Of a DNA stretch of 64,000 nucleotides, positions 34,483-42,456 are shown piece after piece. Under the pieces are notes generated by a model. The model was not told the DNA's origin, did no database searches, and saw nothing but the letters and a program-made list of their open reading frames with translations. Made by a program: the position numbers and the translations under genes. This DNA is from JBJMQS01 sp045802605. GTDB lineage: Bacteria; Planctomycetota; Planctomycetia; Gemmatales; Gemmataceae. The stretch is taken from NCBI GenBank assembly GCA_045802605.1, contig JBJMQS010000056.1, positions 1 through 64,000 of the forward strand, written 5' to 3'. Numbering within the stretch: position 1 is the first letter of the stretch; every line of letters starts with the position of its first letter.

Positions 34483-35483
34483 TTCACAGCTTCCGGCTCG
34501 GCCAAGATTTGATTCCAAGCCTCGCGGGTGCCGTGATGCAAGCGAGCGCCAATCTGCGTGATCACTTTCATGGCGAGGTAATTCCCGGCCTTCGCGGCCT
34601 GGGCCGGCGCGATGCCGTGCGTGATGCCAAAGAGAAACGTCCCGGCGAACATATCGCCGGCCCCAGTCAAATCCTTGGGCATGCAAGGATAGGCGGGGAC
34701 GTGAACCTCGGTGCCGCCGTAGCGAACATAAGCGCCGTTGGGGCCATCGGTCACCACGGCGCTTGGCACAATGTTCCGCAATGCTTGGAATGCCGCGTCT
34801 GCGTTGTTCGTCTTCGTCACTGCTTGCGCTTCCGCTGCATTGCAGAAGAGTAAATCCGTTTGCGCCAAAGCAGTGCGGAACGCATCGCCAAAGACTTCGA
34901 CGATGAATGCTTCCGAACACGTGAGCGCGATTTTGGTGCCGGCCGGCTTGGCGAGGCGAATCGCCTCGCGCACAGCTCCCTGTCCCGTGTCCGGATTCGC
35001 CAGCACGTAGCCTTCGACAAACAGCCACTCCGAGTTTGCGATGCGCTGTTGATCGACGTGCTTGGCCGAGAGATGGCTTGAGACGGCGAGGCAAGTCCGC
35101 ATGGTCCGTTCGGCATCCGGCGTGACAATGCTAAGGCAGGTGCCGGTCGCCTCGTTCACGATTACCGGATTGCCGATGTCGATCTTGAGGTCATCGAACT
35201 CGTTTTTGTAAAAGAGCCCGTAGCGGTCATCGCCGACGCAGCCGATGAACGCCGCCTGCCCGCCGAGCTGCGATAGGGCGATGATCGAGTTGGCGACCGA
35301 GCCCCCGCTGACGAGCCGGGGATCTTTGTGGTGAAACTTCTCCAGTAGTTGCCGCTGCTCCGCGTGATCCACCAGCCGCATGGTGCCGCGTTCGAAGCCG
35401 AGGCCGGCGAACTCGGGTTCATCCAGTTCGAGCAGGATATCGACCAGGGCATTGCCGAGCCCGCAGACGTGATAGGGTTTCAT
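34479..35483 (-). CDS. Adenosine-kinase-like PfkB carbohydrate kinase
   Basis: 334 residues. Starts HVCGLGNALVDILLELDEPE and has GGSVANSIIALSQLGGQAAF, FIGCVGDDRYG and the signature KDLTGAGDMFAGTFLFGITH, which is closest to adenosine kinase/PfkB proteins of bacteria. It would phosphorylate a nucleoside or sugar with ATP. It overlaps gltX and the following kinase by four bases each, so the three are co-translated. Confidence 0.88.
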   Translation of the reverse strand: MKPYHVCGLGNALVDILLELDEPEFAGLGFERGTMRLVDHAEQRQLLEKFHHKDPRLVSGGSVANSIIALSQLGGQAAFIGCVGDDRYGLFYKNEFDDLKIDIGNPVIVNEATGTCLSIVTPDAERTMRTCLAVSSHLSAKHVDQQRIANSEWLFVEGYVLANPDTGQGAVREAIRLAKPAGTKIALTCSEAFIVEVFGDAFRTALAQTDLLFCNAAEAQAVTKTNNADAAFQALRNIVPSAVVTDGPNGAYVRYGGTEVHVPAYPCMPKDLTGAGDMFAGTFLFGITHGIAPAQAAKAGNYLAMKVITQIGARLHHGTREAWNQILAEPEAVK

Positions 35484-37018
35484 GCGAGTTTCACCGCCAG
35501 TTCAATGCGTCGTAAGACTTTATCGCGGCCTAGAATGGCTAGACAATCGAACAAACCTGGGCCCACTTCCACACCAGTGACCGCGACGCGCACGGGATGC
35601 ACTAGCTCGCCGGGCTTGAGATTGCGCGAGGCGCAGAAGTTGTGCAGGGCCTTGTCTACGGTCGGCGCGTCGAACGGTTCGACGTTCGACAATTCCGCCG
35701 CGAAGGCTCGCAGCAAGTCGGCGGCCCCAGCTTTTTTGAGCCGCTTTTCTATGGCTTTGGGTTCGTAGGTCGGATCCGGGCGGAAGAACGGCGAGCCGTA
35801 CGTCAGGATATCCGAAAACAACTTCAGCCGATCGCCGCACGCAATAACAACCTTGGTCAGCCGATCGCGCTGCTCCGCAGTTATATCAGCCGGTAGCAGG
35901 CCGGCTCGTTGCAGGAACGGCGCACATCCGGCGACCTTCTCTTCGATCGGCAGCACCCGCATGTATTCGCCGGCGAGCCAATAGAGCTTGTCGGGGTCGA
36001 AGCTCGCCGGGGCGCTCGATACTCGGTCCAACCCAAAGTTCGCCACCAAGTCTTGCAGTGAAATCACTTCGGTCTTGTCATCAAGCGACCAGCCCAACCG
36101 CGCCAGATAGTTCACGAGCGCTTGCGGCAAGTAGCCGAGCTCGCGGTAGAAAGCCACGGTCGCCGGGTTCAAATCGTCCCGGCTCTCGATGTCCGCATCG
36201 GAGTAACCGATGGCTCGCAGCTTCGCCTTCACCTCGGCGGTGACGAACTTCTTCATGTCGCGCTTGGACAGTTTTTTCTTCGAGCCCGGCTCGTTCACGA
36301 CCGGCACGTGCGCGAAGGTCGGCATCGGGTAATCGAGCGCTTCGTAAATCAAAACCTGCGTCGGCGTGTTCGACAAATGCTCAGCCGCCCGAATGACGTG
36401 CGTGATCTTCATGCCCACGTCATCGACGACCACGGCGAAGTTGTAGAGCGGCCGACCGTCGGGCCGCAGGATCACGGGGTCCCCGATCGTGTCGGTCTGT
36501 ACTTCCACCCGGCCGCGAATCACGTCGTCGATCACGACGGATCGGCCCGCGGGCACCTTCAGGCGGAGGGCTGTTGGTTTCTCGTTGTAAAGTCGCACGC
36601 ACTCGGCGGCGGCCGTTTCGCGGTGCGGGCCGCGATGGACGTAGGGTTTTTTGGCTGCCTCAGCCGCCTTGCGATCGACGTCGAGTTGTTCCTTGGTCAA
36701 GTAGTCCGGATACGCATGCCCGGTCTCGAGCAATTGCATCGCGGCTTTCTTGTAGAGATCAAATCGCTGCGACTGGAAATACGGCGCGTATGGCCCATTC
36801 ACCTCGGGACCTTCATCCCAATGGATGCCGAGCCATTTGAAGCCATCGATGATTGGCTGCAACGCCTCGGGCTTATTCCGCTCAGTGTCAGTGTCTTCGA
36901 TACGAAGCACGAATGTGCCGTTTTTCCCGCGCGTGAACAACCAATTGAATAAGGCAGTGCGAACACCGCCGATATGAAGATAGCCAGTTGGTGACGGAGC
37001 AAATCGTGTTCGAATCAT
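35480..37018 (-). CDS. gltX: Glutamyl-tRNA synthetase
   Basis: 512 residues. HIGH motif in FAPSPTGYLHIGGVRTALFN, KMSKS-type motif in KKLSKRDMKKFVT, and the discontinuous class I core (VLRIEDTDTERN, WDEGPEVNGPYAPYFQSQR). C-terminal helical anticodon-binding domain from about 330. It charges tRNA-Glu and, in bacteria lacking GlnRS, possibly also tRNA-Gln. First gene of an operon with two PfkB kinases. Confidence 0.96.
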   Translation of the reverse strand: MIRTRFAPSPTGYLHIGGVRTALFNWLFTRGKNGTFVLRIEDTDTERNKPEALQPIIDGFKWLGIHWDEGPEVNGPYAPYFQSQRFDLYKKAAMQLLETGHAYPDYLTKEQLDVDRKAAEAAKKPYVHRGPHRETAAAECVRLYNEKPTALRLKVPAGRSVVIDDVIRGRVEVQTDTIGDPVILRPDGRPLYNFAVVVDDVGMKITHVIRAAEHLSNTPTQVLIYEALDYPMPTFAHVPVVNEPGSKKKLSKRDMKKFVTAEVKAKLRAIGYSDADIESRDDLNPATVAFYRELGYLPQALVNYLARLGWSLDDKTEVISLQDLVANFGLDRVSSAPASFDPDKLYWLAGEYMRVLPIEEKVAGCAPFLQRAGLLPADITAEQRDRLTKVVIACGDRLKLFSDILTYGSPFFRPDPTYEPKAIEKRLKKAGAADLLRAFAAELSNVEPFDAPTVDKALHNFCASRNLKPGELVHPVRVAVTGVEVGPGLFDCLAILGRDKVLRRIELAVKLA

Positions 37019-37028
37019 AAAAGTCGTC

Positions 37029-37082
37029 GTCAGTTGCCAGTGTTCAGAGATCAGGGCTTAGGGGATTTTACTGACAACTGAC
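37029..37082. repeat. Imperfect hairpin between gltX and the MaoC gene
   Basis: GTCAGTTGCCAGT (37029-37041) pairs with ACTGACAACTGAC (37070-37082) with one mismatch, and a further partial copy (ACAACTGACC) follows. The word CAGTTGTCAGT is of the kind found in dispersed intergenic repeats. Confidence 0.5.
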
Positions 37083-37098
37083 AACTGACCACCAATCA

Positions 37099-37569
37099 CT
37101 ATTTCGGAGGCGGGAAGTCGCGGGCTTCGACCAGAGTCACGTTAATACCCTCTTGCACTAACTTGCCATCCTGGTTGAGCACCTCGCGCTTCCAGGTGAC
37201 CAGCCCGCGTTTTCCCCGGCCGCGGCGTTCCTTGTCGAGCACGCGAGTGCGGACGTGGATCACATCGTCCGGGTAAACGGGAGCGGCGAATTTGATGGCC
37301 TTGAGTTCCACGACAGCGAGTGTTCGGATTTTCGGATGACCAACGGTCATGCCGCTGGCGCGAGACAGGGTCAACAAGCCATGGGCGATGGTCCGGCCAA
37401 AGGGCGTGGTGGCCGCGTATTCGGGGTTGAGATGGATTGGGTTGAAATCGCCGGTCAGCTCCGCGAACGCGCGGATGTCGGCCTGCGTGATCGCGCGACC
37501 GGCGGTCTCCCACTCGTCGCCGACCTCGAAATCTTCGTAATACAGGTGCTCGTCGCTGTACACGTGCAT
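37099..37569 (-). CDS. MaoC-family (R)-enoyl-CoA hydratase-like protein
   Basis: 156 residues, one hot-dog domain. The hydratase motif is DFNPIHLNPEYAATTPFGRT with IAHGLLTLS: the catalytic Asp and His of the hydratase-2 pattern (D-x4-H) are present. It probably hydrates enoyl-CoA or enoyl-ACP in fatty-acid or polyhydroxyalkanoate metabolism. The enoyl-ACP reductase gene is divergent 118 bases away, in line with a lipid role. Confidence 0.88.
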   Translation of the reverse strand: MHVYSDEHLYYEDFEVGDEWETAGRAITQADIRAFAELTGDFNPIHLNPEYAATTPFGRTIAHGLLTLSRASGMTVGHPKIRTLAVVELKAIKFAAPVYPDDVIHVRTRVLDKERRGRGKRGLVTWKREVLNQDGKLVQEGINVTLVEARDFPPPK

Positions 37570-37687
37570 CTCAACGTATGGAGTTACGTTTCAGGATACG
37601 GAACATGGCCCAAATAGGCCGTGCGCTTGCCCGTTGGCCTGGGGAATCCTAGACCAATTGCCGCCACCACTCGAACCGAGAGAACGC

Positions 37688-38572
37688 ATGATTCCTATCG
37701 ATCTCACTGGAAAAATCGCTCTGGTCACCGGCGTCGGCGACAACGAGTCCTTCGCCTGGTTCATTGCCAAGACGCTCAACGCGGCCGGCGCTCGCATCGT
37801 GCTGGCGTGCCATCCGCGCATGCTGGGCATCGTCGAAAGCTTCCTGACCCGCGAGCAGGACCGCGATTCGCGCAAGCTCTCGACTGGCGGCGAGCTGAAA
37901 GTTGAGAAGATTCTGCCTTGCGATGTGTCCTATGACACGATGGCCGACGTGCCGGAAGCGATCCGCACCGATCGCCGCTACGGCAAGTATCCGGAGTTCT
38001 CGATCGAAGGGACGGTCAATGCGGTCGGCAAGGAATTCGGCGGCATCGACATCATCATTCATTCGGTGGCATTTAGCCGGGAGATCATGAAGCCGCAAAA
38101 GGATACGAGCCGGGCCGCGTATTACGAAGCCCTCGGCATCAGTGCCTATTCGTTGACCAGCTTGCTCCGGGCCGCGGAGCCATTCATGGAAAACCGGCCC
38201 GGCGGCGCAAGTGCTGTGGGCCTGACTTATCTCGGCGGCGAGCGTGTTGTGCCCTACTACGGCGGCGGCATGTCCACCGCCAAAGCCGCGCTGCAAATCG
38301 ATGCCAAGCAACTCGCGCACAACCTGGGCACGAAAAACATCCGAGTGAACCTCGTCTCCGCTGGTCCCTATGCATCGCGCGCCGCCCGGAGCATCCGGCC
38401 CGGCGAGTTTGAGAAGTCGGTCGAATACGCGGCCGTCCGTTCGCCGCTGCCGCGCGCTATCAAGCCGGAAGAGGTCGCCGATGCGACGCTGTTTTTGGTG
38501 AGCCCGCTGGCCTCCGCTGTGACGGGGCAGATTCTGTACGTCGATTGCGGGTATCACGCGATGGGGGTGTGA
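37688..38572 (+). CDS. fabI: Enoyl-ACP reductase, plant/chlamydia-type FabI
   Basis: 294 residues. NAD-binding start LTGKIALVTGVGDNESFAWF, SVAFSREIMKP, and the catalytic Tyr191 and Lys199 in PYYGGGMSTAKAALQ. The Y-x7-K spacing, the ILPCDVSYDTMADVPE and RTDRRYGKYPEF insertions, and the GPYASRAARSI motif are those of plant chloroplast and chlamydial enoyl reductases; E. coli FabI has Y-x6-K and is about 260 residues. It performs the last reduction of fatty-acid elongation with NADH. ATG 37688 is the start just before the Rossmann strand. Confidence 0.93.
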   Translation: MIPIDLTGKIALVTGVGDNESFAWFIAKTLNAAGARIVLACHPRMLGIVESFLTREQDRDSRKLSTGGELKVEKILPCDVSYDTMADVPEAIRTDRRYGKYPEFSIEGTVNAVGKEFGGIDIIIHSVAFSREIMKPQKDTSRAAYYEALGISAYSLTSLLRAAEPFMENRPGGASAVGLTYLGGERVVPYYGGGMSTAKAALQIDAKQLAHNLGTKNIRVNLVSAGPYASRAARSIRPGEFEKSVEYAAVRSPLPRAIKPEEVADATLFLVSPLASAVTGQILYVDCGYHAMGV

Positions 38573-38601
38573 TTAAATACCGCATGACGTAAGATGGTGA
38601 T

Positions 38602-38880
38602 ATGAATCAGCGCATCGATGCCGTTTTTGAAAACGGGGTATTTCGCCCCGAACAACCCGTGAATATCCCTAATGGGCAGCGAGTCTCACTGAATGTTCAA
38701 TCATCTGATTCTGCTACGGATGACCTCAACGATGTGATGGATTTGCTCGACCTCGAATTCATGGATTCGTGCCGTCGCAAGGCGGGGCAAGCACCGTCGC
38801 TGGAGGAAGTCCGCCAGATGATGAGTGTATTCACGGGCTCACTCTCGGATCGCATTTCCGAGGAACGAGACGAGCATTAA
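38602..38880 (+). CDS. DUF104-type antitoxin
   Basis: 92 residues. The N-terminus INQRIDAVFENGVFRPEQPV is given here in part: RIDAVFENGVFRPEQPVNIP followed by NGQRVSLNV is the AF2212/DUF104 antitoxin pattern. The C-terminal half is helical and acidic, ready to wrap a PIN toxin. The stop lies one base before the PIN-domain gene, so the two form a typical VapBC-like pair. Confidence 0.85.
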   Translation: MNQRIDAVFENGVFRPEQPVNIPNGQRVSLNVQSSDSATDDLNDVMDLLDLEFMDSCRRKAGQAPSLEEVRQMMSVFTGSLSDRISEERDEH

Positions 38881-38881
38881 G

Positions 38882-39334
38882 ATGGCTCGTTACTTTCTCG
38901 ATTCGAGCGCACTGGTCAAGCGTTATCATCATGAGAGTGGTTCTCTTGGCGTCGAAGCCCTATTCAATGGGGCCGAAAACCGAATTTTCATTTCTCGTTT
39001 GGCCTTGGTGGAATTGCACTCCACGTTCGCGCGCCTTGTTCGCGAGGGCCTTCATTCCCAGAACCAGTTTGACCAATTTGCGGCGTGTCTGAATGATGAT
39101 GTGGCGCCAGCCAATCTCAGGGTCGCCGCGGTAACTAATCGACGACTCGAAGAAGCATCAACTTTGCTCCGGTCGATTGGTCGAATCCATGCCTTGCGCA
39201 CACTGGATGCAATTCACTTGGCCACTGCCTTGGCGTTACACGGCCGCGGCCGATTTGAGGCAATAGTCGCAGCCGATAAGCGATTACGGCACGCTGCCGT
39301 CGCTACGGGTTTGCCAGTTCTCGACGTAAGTTGA
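38882..39334 (+). CDS. PIN-domain toxin (VapC-like)
   Basis: 150 residues. PIN motif residues are in place: first Asp in ARYFLDSSALVKRYHHESG, Glu in LALVELHSTFARL, and the third acidic cluster in RTLDAIHLATALAL with the closing AADKRLRHAA. VapC toxins are Mg-dependent RNases that cut tRNA or rRNA. The ATG at 38882 starts right after the antitoxin stop. The upstream in-frame Met would overlap the antitoxin and is not needed. Confidence 0.9.
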   Translation: MARYFLDSSALVKRYHHESGSLGVEALFNGAENRIFISRLALVELHSTFARLVREGLHSQNQFDQFAACLNDDVAPANLRVAAVTNRRLEEASTLLRSIGRIHALRTLDAIHLATALALHGRGRFEAIVAADKRLRHAAVATGLPVLDVS

Positions 39335-39344
39335 TCGTTTCCGA

Positions 39345-40442
39345 TTACAATTCAAATCGCTTCACCGCATCCTTCTTCAACTCAATTCCCAACCCTGGCA
39401 CCATTGGTGCCGCCAGTCGCCCATCCTCGCGCAGCGTCGGCCCGCCATCAAACACCGGATCGAGCCAGCGGACGTATTCCACGGCGGTGACGTTCGGCTT
39501 GGCACAAGCCAGATGAATGCCGACGAGCGGGCCCATGTGCGCTACCACGGGCCGGTGAAAGGCATCGGCCACCGCGATCACGTCGAGCATTGCCGTCAAG
39601 CCGCCCACGCGACCGATATCGGGCCGGAGCACGCCGGCGCCGGTGCGGGCGACCAAAGGGGCGAATGACTCGGAGCCCAAAGTGGAGCCGACCGCGACAG
39701 GCAGCTCCAGCAATCCAGCGAGCCGGGCGTAGCCATCGACATCATTCGCGGCGGTCGGATCCTCGAACCAATCCGCGTCGAGTTCCTCTTCGAGAAAGCG
39801 GCCGAACGCCACGGCGGTCGGCACATCGAAAGTCTGGTTACCGTTGACGCCGAACCAAACTTCTTCGCCCACGGCATCGCGGATGCGTTGGACCTTATTG
39901 GCATCGCGAATGGCATCGCCGGTGCCGACGCCAACGCGCAGGCCGCGCATCTTTTGCTCCAAAAGCGGCTGAGCGATTTCGAGGACTTGATCGGCCGATA
40001 GCCCGGGGAACATTGTCTCAGCGATGTGGACCAGTGCGGAGTCGCGGCAACCGCCGAGCAATTGCCACAGCGGCAGCCCGGCGGCTTTCGCTTTCAGGTC
40101 CCAAAGAGCGAGATCGATCGCGGAGAAGGCACATGCCGCCAGGCCGCCACGTGTGATTTCTGGAAACGCCTTTCTCGCTTGGGCGTAAAGGCGTTCAGTC
40201 AGCAGGAGATTGGCATTGGCGAGGAGCGGAGCGAAATCATCCTCGATCATCGCTAACGCGGCCGACCCACTGCCGGACACGGCCGCGAAGCCCAGGCCCT
40301 TGCCCGCATCGGATGAGATTTGCACGACCACCAGCGACAGCGATTGCGGGAGGACAGCCCCTGGATCGCTCGATTGTGGCAGGCTCCGTGGCTTGGGCAG
40401 CGGCACTCGCAGCCGATGCGCGGTCAATCGAGCCTGACTCAT
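39345..40442 (-). CDS. Enolase-superfamily (MR/MLE-like) protein with lost catalytic residues
   Basis: 365 residues. Capping domain (1-130) and barrel with ACAFSAIDLALWDLKAKAAG, WFEDPTAANDVDGYARL and VLRPDIGRVGGLTAM. The expected K-x-K at strand 2 reads R-G-L-R-V, the first metal ligand is N200 (VNGNQTFD), the second E227 is kept and the third position reads VGSTLGSES without the usual Glu. If the alignment is right the metal site is incomplete, so activity is doubtful or changed. It overlaps the permease gene by four bases, so a role with amino acids or dipeptides is plausible. Confidence 0.75.
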   Translation of the reverse strand: MSQARLTAHRLRVPLPKPRSLPQSSDPGAVLPQSLSLVVVQISSDAGKGLGFAAVSGSGSAALAMIEDDFAPLLANANLLLTERLYAQARKAFPEITRGGLAACAFSAIDLALWDLKAKAAGLPLWQLLGGCRDSALVHIAETMFPGLSADQVLEIAQPLLEQKMRGLRVGVGTGDAIRDANKVQRIRDAVGEEVWFGVNGNQTFDVPTAVAFGRFLEEELDADWFEDPTAANDVDGYARLAGLLELPVAVGSTLGSESFAPLVARTGAGVLRPDIGRVGGLTAMLDVIAVADAFHRPVVAHMGPLVGIHLACAKPNVTAVEYVRWLDPVFDGGPTLREDGRLAAPMVPGLGIELKKDAVKRFEL

Positions 40443-42439
40443 TCTGTTTTTCCAGCGCGGACCAACTTGCCCAGCGAGCTATTCCAGTAGCCGTAGGTAC
40501 CGTAAATAAAGAGCCCAATGACGAGCCACACGACCAGTCGCATCCAAGTTTCGACTGGCAAGAAGAGCATCATGGTGACATTGACCAAAATGCCAAACGG
40601 TGCAACCAAAAATACACCCGGCACACGGAATGGCCGATGCAGTTCGGGCCGCCGCATTCGTAAGAGCAATACAGCCGCACAGACGACCACGAAGGCGAAG
40701 AGCGTGCCAATGTTGACCATCTCTTCCAAGACGAGAATTGGCGTGAACGCCGCGACCACCATGATGATGCAGCCGGTCAACATCGTTGAAACGTGCGGTG
40801 TCTTGAACTTGTGATGGACGACTCCGAAGATGCCCGGCGGAAGCAGCCGATCGCGGGCCATCGCTAAGAACACCCGCGCTTGGCTCAAAAACGTAATCAA
40901 AAGGACGCTGGTCATGCCGGCCAAGCCGCCGGCCGCGATCAAGCCCGCCGAGGCCTTCAACGCCGAATTGCCGCCCTCGAGTTCGGCTCTATCGCTGAAT
41001 GCCGATGCAATGGCGGCGTTGGTGTCAATATGCGGATAGGGCACCATGCCCGTAATAATTGCCGACACCGCGATGTAGAGTAGTGTGCAAACGAAGAGCG
41101 AGGTGAGGATGCCGATCGGCACGTCGCGCTGCGGCTTAATCGCTTCTTCGGCATGCGTAGAAATCGAATCGAAGCCAATAAAGGCGAAGAAAACCAGGGC
41201 TGCCCCAAGCATGACGCCCGAGAAGCCGTAGGGCATGAAGTTGCTGCGCGAGGAATTGTCAATTTTCTCCAGCGACTTGTTGATGCCAAAATAGCCCAGC
41301 AAACCCCATTTGGCCGCCACTTTCTCGGGGGCCTTTTCTTCGGCTCGCGCGATCACCATTTGCGCCCGCTCACGACTAGCCGGCGTCAACGTCAGATCGA
41401 TTTGATTTTTCTGTCCCACTTTGTTCAAGTGGGTCTGAACGATTTCTTTCGCTTTCGTCACTCGCTCAGCGCTATGTTCGGGCGTGATCATCTTGGCTTC
41501 CACCAAATCCGACGCGATTTTGTCGGCCCGGGAGTCCAGATACATCGCCAGCGCCTGTTCGGTCAAAATCATGACCCGATGTTCCAGGTCGCTCTTTTCT
41601 GGCACCGCGTATTCGTCCGTGTTTCCGTTCGACGTTTCCAATGCGATTTTGCGCGCGGCGACCCCAAAGCGCGCGTGGGCCACCTTCCCTGCGGCCGTGA
41701 GCATGTCATCTTCTGCTTTGCCAACGTCCTCCGCGATTTCGGGAATCAGGATTTGCGTTGGCAGCTTGCGTTCGGCCGCCGGGATGTCAAACCAGTTAGA
41801 TTTGGCGACGTAGCCCGCTCCCATCGCGATGACAAAGAAAACGACACCGAGCTTGAGCAACACCAACGCCGTATTCGATGCCGCACTTTCGCGGATGCCG
41901 ATCACCAGGATGACTGTTACTACAGCCAGGATCAAGACGGCCGGCAGATTAAACCAGGCACCCGGATGTGAAAACGGGTCGTGACATAAATAGTCCGGCA
42001 CCATCCAGCGTTCGCCGATGGTGTCTTTGATGAATTGGTTGAGGTACTTCGACCACGAGGCCGCGACAGTCGCGCAGCTCATGGCATATTCGAGCACGAG
42101 ATCCCAACCGATGATCCAGGCGATCAACTCGCCGAGGGTGGCGTAGGCGTAGGTGTAGGCACTGCCGGCGACTGGTGCCATCGAAGCGAATTCGGCGTAA
42201 CAGAACGCCGCCAACGCGCAACCGACGGCGGCCACGACATACGACAGTACGATGGCCGGCCCGGCGTCATTGGCCGCCACGCGGCCGGTCATCACGAAGA
42301 TGCCAGCGCCGATGATCGCTCCGATGCCGAGCGAGGTCAGACCCACGGGGCCGAGCACCCGCCGCAGCCGGCCCTCGTCCTCCGCCATCTCGCGGTGGAG
42401 CATCTCGATCGACTTGGTGGCGAACAGTCGGTTGAACAT
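40439..42439 (-). CDS. APC-family amino-acid permease with a large cytosolic insertion
   Basis: 666 residues, typical CAT-like permease core: LGIGAIIGAGIFVMTGRVA, AGSAYTYAYATLGELIAWII, VFFAFIGFDSISTHAEEA and later helices to LGKLVRAGKTE. About 175 extra residues (221-395, bases 41255-41779), charged and helical (PEIAEDVGKAEDDMLTAAGK, MITPEHSAERVTKAKEIV), sit between TM5 and TM6. The start at 42439 is chosen because the family begins there; upstream frame is shadow of the neighbouring permease. It probably imports cationic or other amino acids. It is the second gene of a permease-permease-enolase operon. Confidence 0.9.
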   Translation of the reverse strand: MFNRLFATKSIEMLHREMAEDEGRLRRVLGPVGLTSLGIGAIIGAGIFVMTGRVAANDAGPAIVLSYVVAAVGCALAAFCYAEFASMAPVAGSAYTYAYATLGELIAWIIGWDLVLEYAMSCATVAASWSKYLNQFIKDTIGERWMVPDYLCHDPFSHPGAWFNLPAVLILAVVTVILVIGIRESAASNTALVLLKLGVVFFVIAMGAGYVAKSNWFDIPAAERKLPTQILIPEIAEDVGKAEDDMLTAAGKVAHARFGVAARKIALETSNGNTDEYAVPEKSDLEHRVMILTEQALAMYLDSRADKIASDLVEAKMITPEHSAERVTKAKEIVQTHLNKVGQKNQIDLTLTPASRERAQMVIARAEEKAPEKVAAKWGLLGYFGINKSLEKIDNSSRSNFMPYGFSGVMLGAALVFFAFIGFDSISTHAEEAIKPQRDVPIGILTSLFVCTLLYIAVSAIITGMVPYPHIDTNAAIASAFSDRAELEGGNSALKASAGLIAAGGLAGMTSVLLITFLSQARVFLAMARDRLLPPGIFGVVHHKFKTPHVSTMLTGCIIMVVAAFTPILVLEEMVNIGTLFAFVVVCAAVLLLRMRRPELHRPFRVPGVFLVAPFGILVNVTMMLFLPVETWMRLVVWLVIGLFIYGTYGYWNSSLGKLVRAGKTE

Positions 42440-42456
42440 GTTAGGTGGTTGGGTGG

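Noticed and set aside
34483..35094. Upstream extension of the second PfkB kinase that would make a 506-residue protein
   Set aside because: The added N-terminal part is low-complexity, Arg/Gly-rich shadow of the overlapping kinase; the ATGA overlap at 34482 is the natural start.
37649..38557. 302-residue minus-strand frame opposite fabI
   Set aside because: Antisense shadow of a gene with complete catalytic motifs; its composition is biased and it has no recognisable domain.
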